From Lanius collurio (lineage: Eukaryota > Chordata > Aves > Passeriformes > Laniidae), in contig JACBWW010000049.1 in NCBI GenBank assembly GCA_020086605.1, forward strand, positions 5,248,316 through 5,312,315: DNA of 64,000 nt, given 5' to 3'. Below the pieces are notes generated by a model. That model did not search any database and had not been told where the DNA came from. It was given only the letters and a program-made list of their open reading frames with translations. The translations under genes and the position numbers were made by a program. Positions 62,401 through 64,000 of this stretch are shown one piece after another (position 1 is the stretch's first letter; each line of letters starts with the position of its first letter).

Positions 62401-63748
62401 GGGTCACTGACCTCACAGAGCTCTCTGTGTGACTGTACTGTGTAAATCCATTTGGATTTCACACAGGTAAAGACAGCTGATCTAGGGTTAAGGAATATGA
62501 AGGAATCCTGCAAGTTTTCAACCTGCTTCTCCTGCTGTCTTGAAGAATCCATACCGTGCTGTCCAGGGGTAAATGCTGATAAGGTTATACAGGCTCCAAA
62601 GTTCATTTTGCTCCAAGAATTTTTCCATTTAGACATCTACCCTAAACTAATCCTGTAGCAGCCCTCAACAGCCAGTGAAGAGGAAAAGCACATATATGTT
62701 ATTTTCATTTACTTCTCTTTATCTCTCAGCTTAGGGCAACATGAAGCATTTCTCTCCTGAGGCCGTGCAGAGCCCTTAGGCTGAACCTCAGCATTATCTT
62801 CCAGTGAATTTCCAATGGTTTGATGCTTAAAATGAGGCACTGTTATTACCCTAGGTATGAACACTATTCAGCACCCTCATAAAGATGTAACAGAATATTC
62901 AGACTGTACAAAATTTTTGGATTAATATTTAAAATGACACCTTATGATATCTCCTGGTGGAGAACAGGGAACTGGAGAAAACACCGTGCAAATAAGGAAA
63001 AGTTTGAAGAGGTCAGTCTTCTTCTCTATGTAAATCATATAGTCCACATCCAGTGCACGAATTTTTCCTCCCACTTCCCTGAAATGCAACAATCAATTAT
63101 CCTGTAAGAGAATTATGATTTAAAATGAGCCTCCTATCAAATGTTTTGGGTTTTTTTCCAGGAAGGGCAATTTTGCTGAAGTTTTTTTACTGGTATTCAC
63201 ACGCTTGAGTTCAAATGTCTGTCTTGACAACAGAAGGAAAGATACAAGTTTCCTGACACTTTCATTCTCTTCCAGTGCCTCTGTGGACATCAGGGGGTCT
63301 CTGTTCATAGAAATATGTAGAAAATATATAGGAAAATTACACCTTCTGAGTATTTCACTTGAACTATGAGTCTCCATTAGAAAATGTAGCTTGTGTATTC
63401 ACAGATGTGCACATCAGTACATTTTGCTGACCTCTGAAAGTTAGTGTTAGACATAAAAACAGCATTCACCCCATTTTCTTAAATTTCTCTGTAAGAAAAA
63501 GGGACACTCTATTCATGATGTGTGTGCCTTTTTTATAAATTTAATTTATCTTTTTGTGTATTCATAGTAGATATATAAAATAATTTTACACCTCTTATCT
63601 TTCTTTCTAAACTTCCTATTTTCATTTTTTCCTATTAAAAGCTTTTTAATTTTTTTTTTCTATTTTGATGAACATGATGGAGATAACAGGGCTTTGAAAG
63701 TGAAGTGTATTTTCCCATTGAAATTTCTTACTGAAAATATTAGGTTCC
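56481..63748. other. Unique AT-rich sequence, no supported gene
   Basis: Contains a GTATATATGTGTGTGTGTGT and GAGAGAGA tract at 58061-58097, a (TTA)n tract near 58659-58677, a T-run near 60277-60292 and many short frames. The 138-codon frame at 60652-61068 (plus) and the 114-codon frame at 62292-62636 (minus) were read and have no recognisable domain. No further transposable element was recognised. Confidence 0.45.
58061..58097 (+). repeat. (TG)n-(AG)n microsatellite
   Basis: A short compound tract: GTATATATGTGTGTGTGTGT, then ACATACAGAGAGAGAGA. Likely length-variable. Confidence 0.85.
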
Positions 63749-63815
63749 AGATTGAGGCTGGACCAAATAACCCCCAGATGTTCCTGCCATCTTGACTTTT
63801 TATGTGAGTCCATGA
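63749..63815 (+). mobile_element. Old CR1 3' tail
   Basis: GATTGAGGCTGGACCAAATA, ACCCCCAGATGTTCCTGCCA, TCTTGACTTTTTATGTGAGT follows, position by position, the CR1 end reading GG-TGGAC-A-AT-ACC-CCAGA-GT-CCT-CCA-C-TGA-T-TT-TATG-GA-TC. There are many substitutions, so this is an ancient copy. The final 185 bp of the window show nothing recognisable. Confidence 0.65.
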
Positions 63816-64000
63816 TTTAAGATCTTAAAAAATAGAACACCAAGTTTGACCAAATAGATTTTCTTAAACCAGTATAAGGAAGATTTGCCTTAGCTCAAAG
63901 AAAACTAGATCTCACACATTGGATTCATATAAGCACCTCTACTTCTGAAGAAGAAAGGGAAGGAAAAAAAAAACCAGTGTGCAACCCAGCAGCTCTAGTT

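Noticed and set aside
1..64000. A previously undescribed gene system
   Set aside because: No cluster of related genes or conserved multi-part architecture is visible. Recognised content is independent retroelement insertions and simple repeats.

Overview
The window looks like vertebrate nuclear DNA from a bird. It is AT-rich, has no operon-like gene packing, and carries at least eleven CR1 LINE fragments, mostly 3' ends closing with the ATTCTATGATTCTATG-type tail (read on either strand). It also carries LTRs of a type familiar from avian ERV-L elements. The LTR mix suggests Neoaves, perhaps a passerine, but that is inference. I found no convincing host protein-coding gene, rRNA, tRNA or CRISPR array. 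Almost all open frames are short chance frames, and the longer ones fall in or near transposable elements. The stretch reads as a gene desert or part of very large introns.

Layout. 1-17 kb: mostly unique sequence with a broken ERV-L pol fragment (925-1320, minus), a CR1 3' end (6529-6880, minus), a very old CR1 piece near 7.7 kb and one weak exon candidate (16806-16876, minus). 17.4-24 kb: a dense repeat block made of a 5'-truncated ERV-L-type LTR, a short CR1 tail, a 2-kb CR1 with a decayed reverse transcriptase (18765-20792, plus), an internally deleted CR1 (21489-22132, minus) and an old CR1 end. 24-37 kb: unique sequence with a CR1 end at 27.2 kb, a near-complete solo LTR flanked by a direct repeat (32383-32925) and a probable second type of LTR (36895-37560). 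37-50 kb: unique sequence with a (TTCC)15(TGCC)6 compound microsatellite and a CR1 end at 48.7 kb.

50.6-52.5 kb is the most unusual part. It holds an LTR-like segment on the minus strand, a CpG-rich island carrying the longest open frame in the window (221 codons), and a minisatellite built from 39-bp units that repeatedly contain GTAAGT, the consensus 5' splice-donor hexamer. 54-64 kb: a rearranged CR1 with an inverted tail at its deletion junction, two more short CR1 tails and otherwise unique AT-rich sequence.

The features do not form a genetic system. They are independent insertions of different ages. I found no evidence for a new biological system; the observations most worth checking are the 50.6-52.5 kb composite element and the junction structures of individual insertions.
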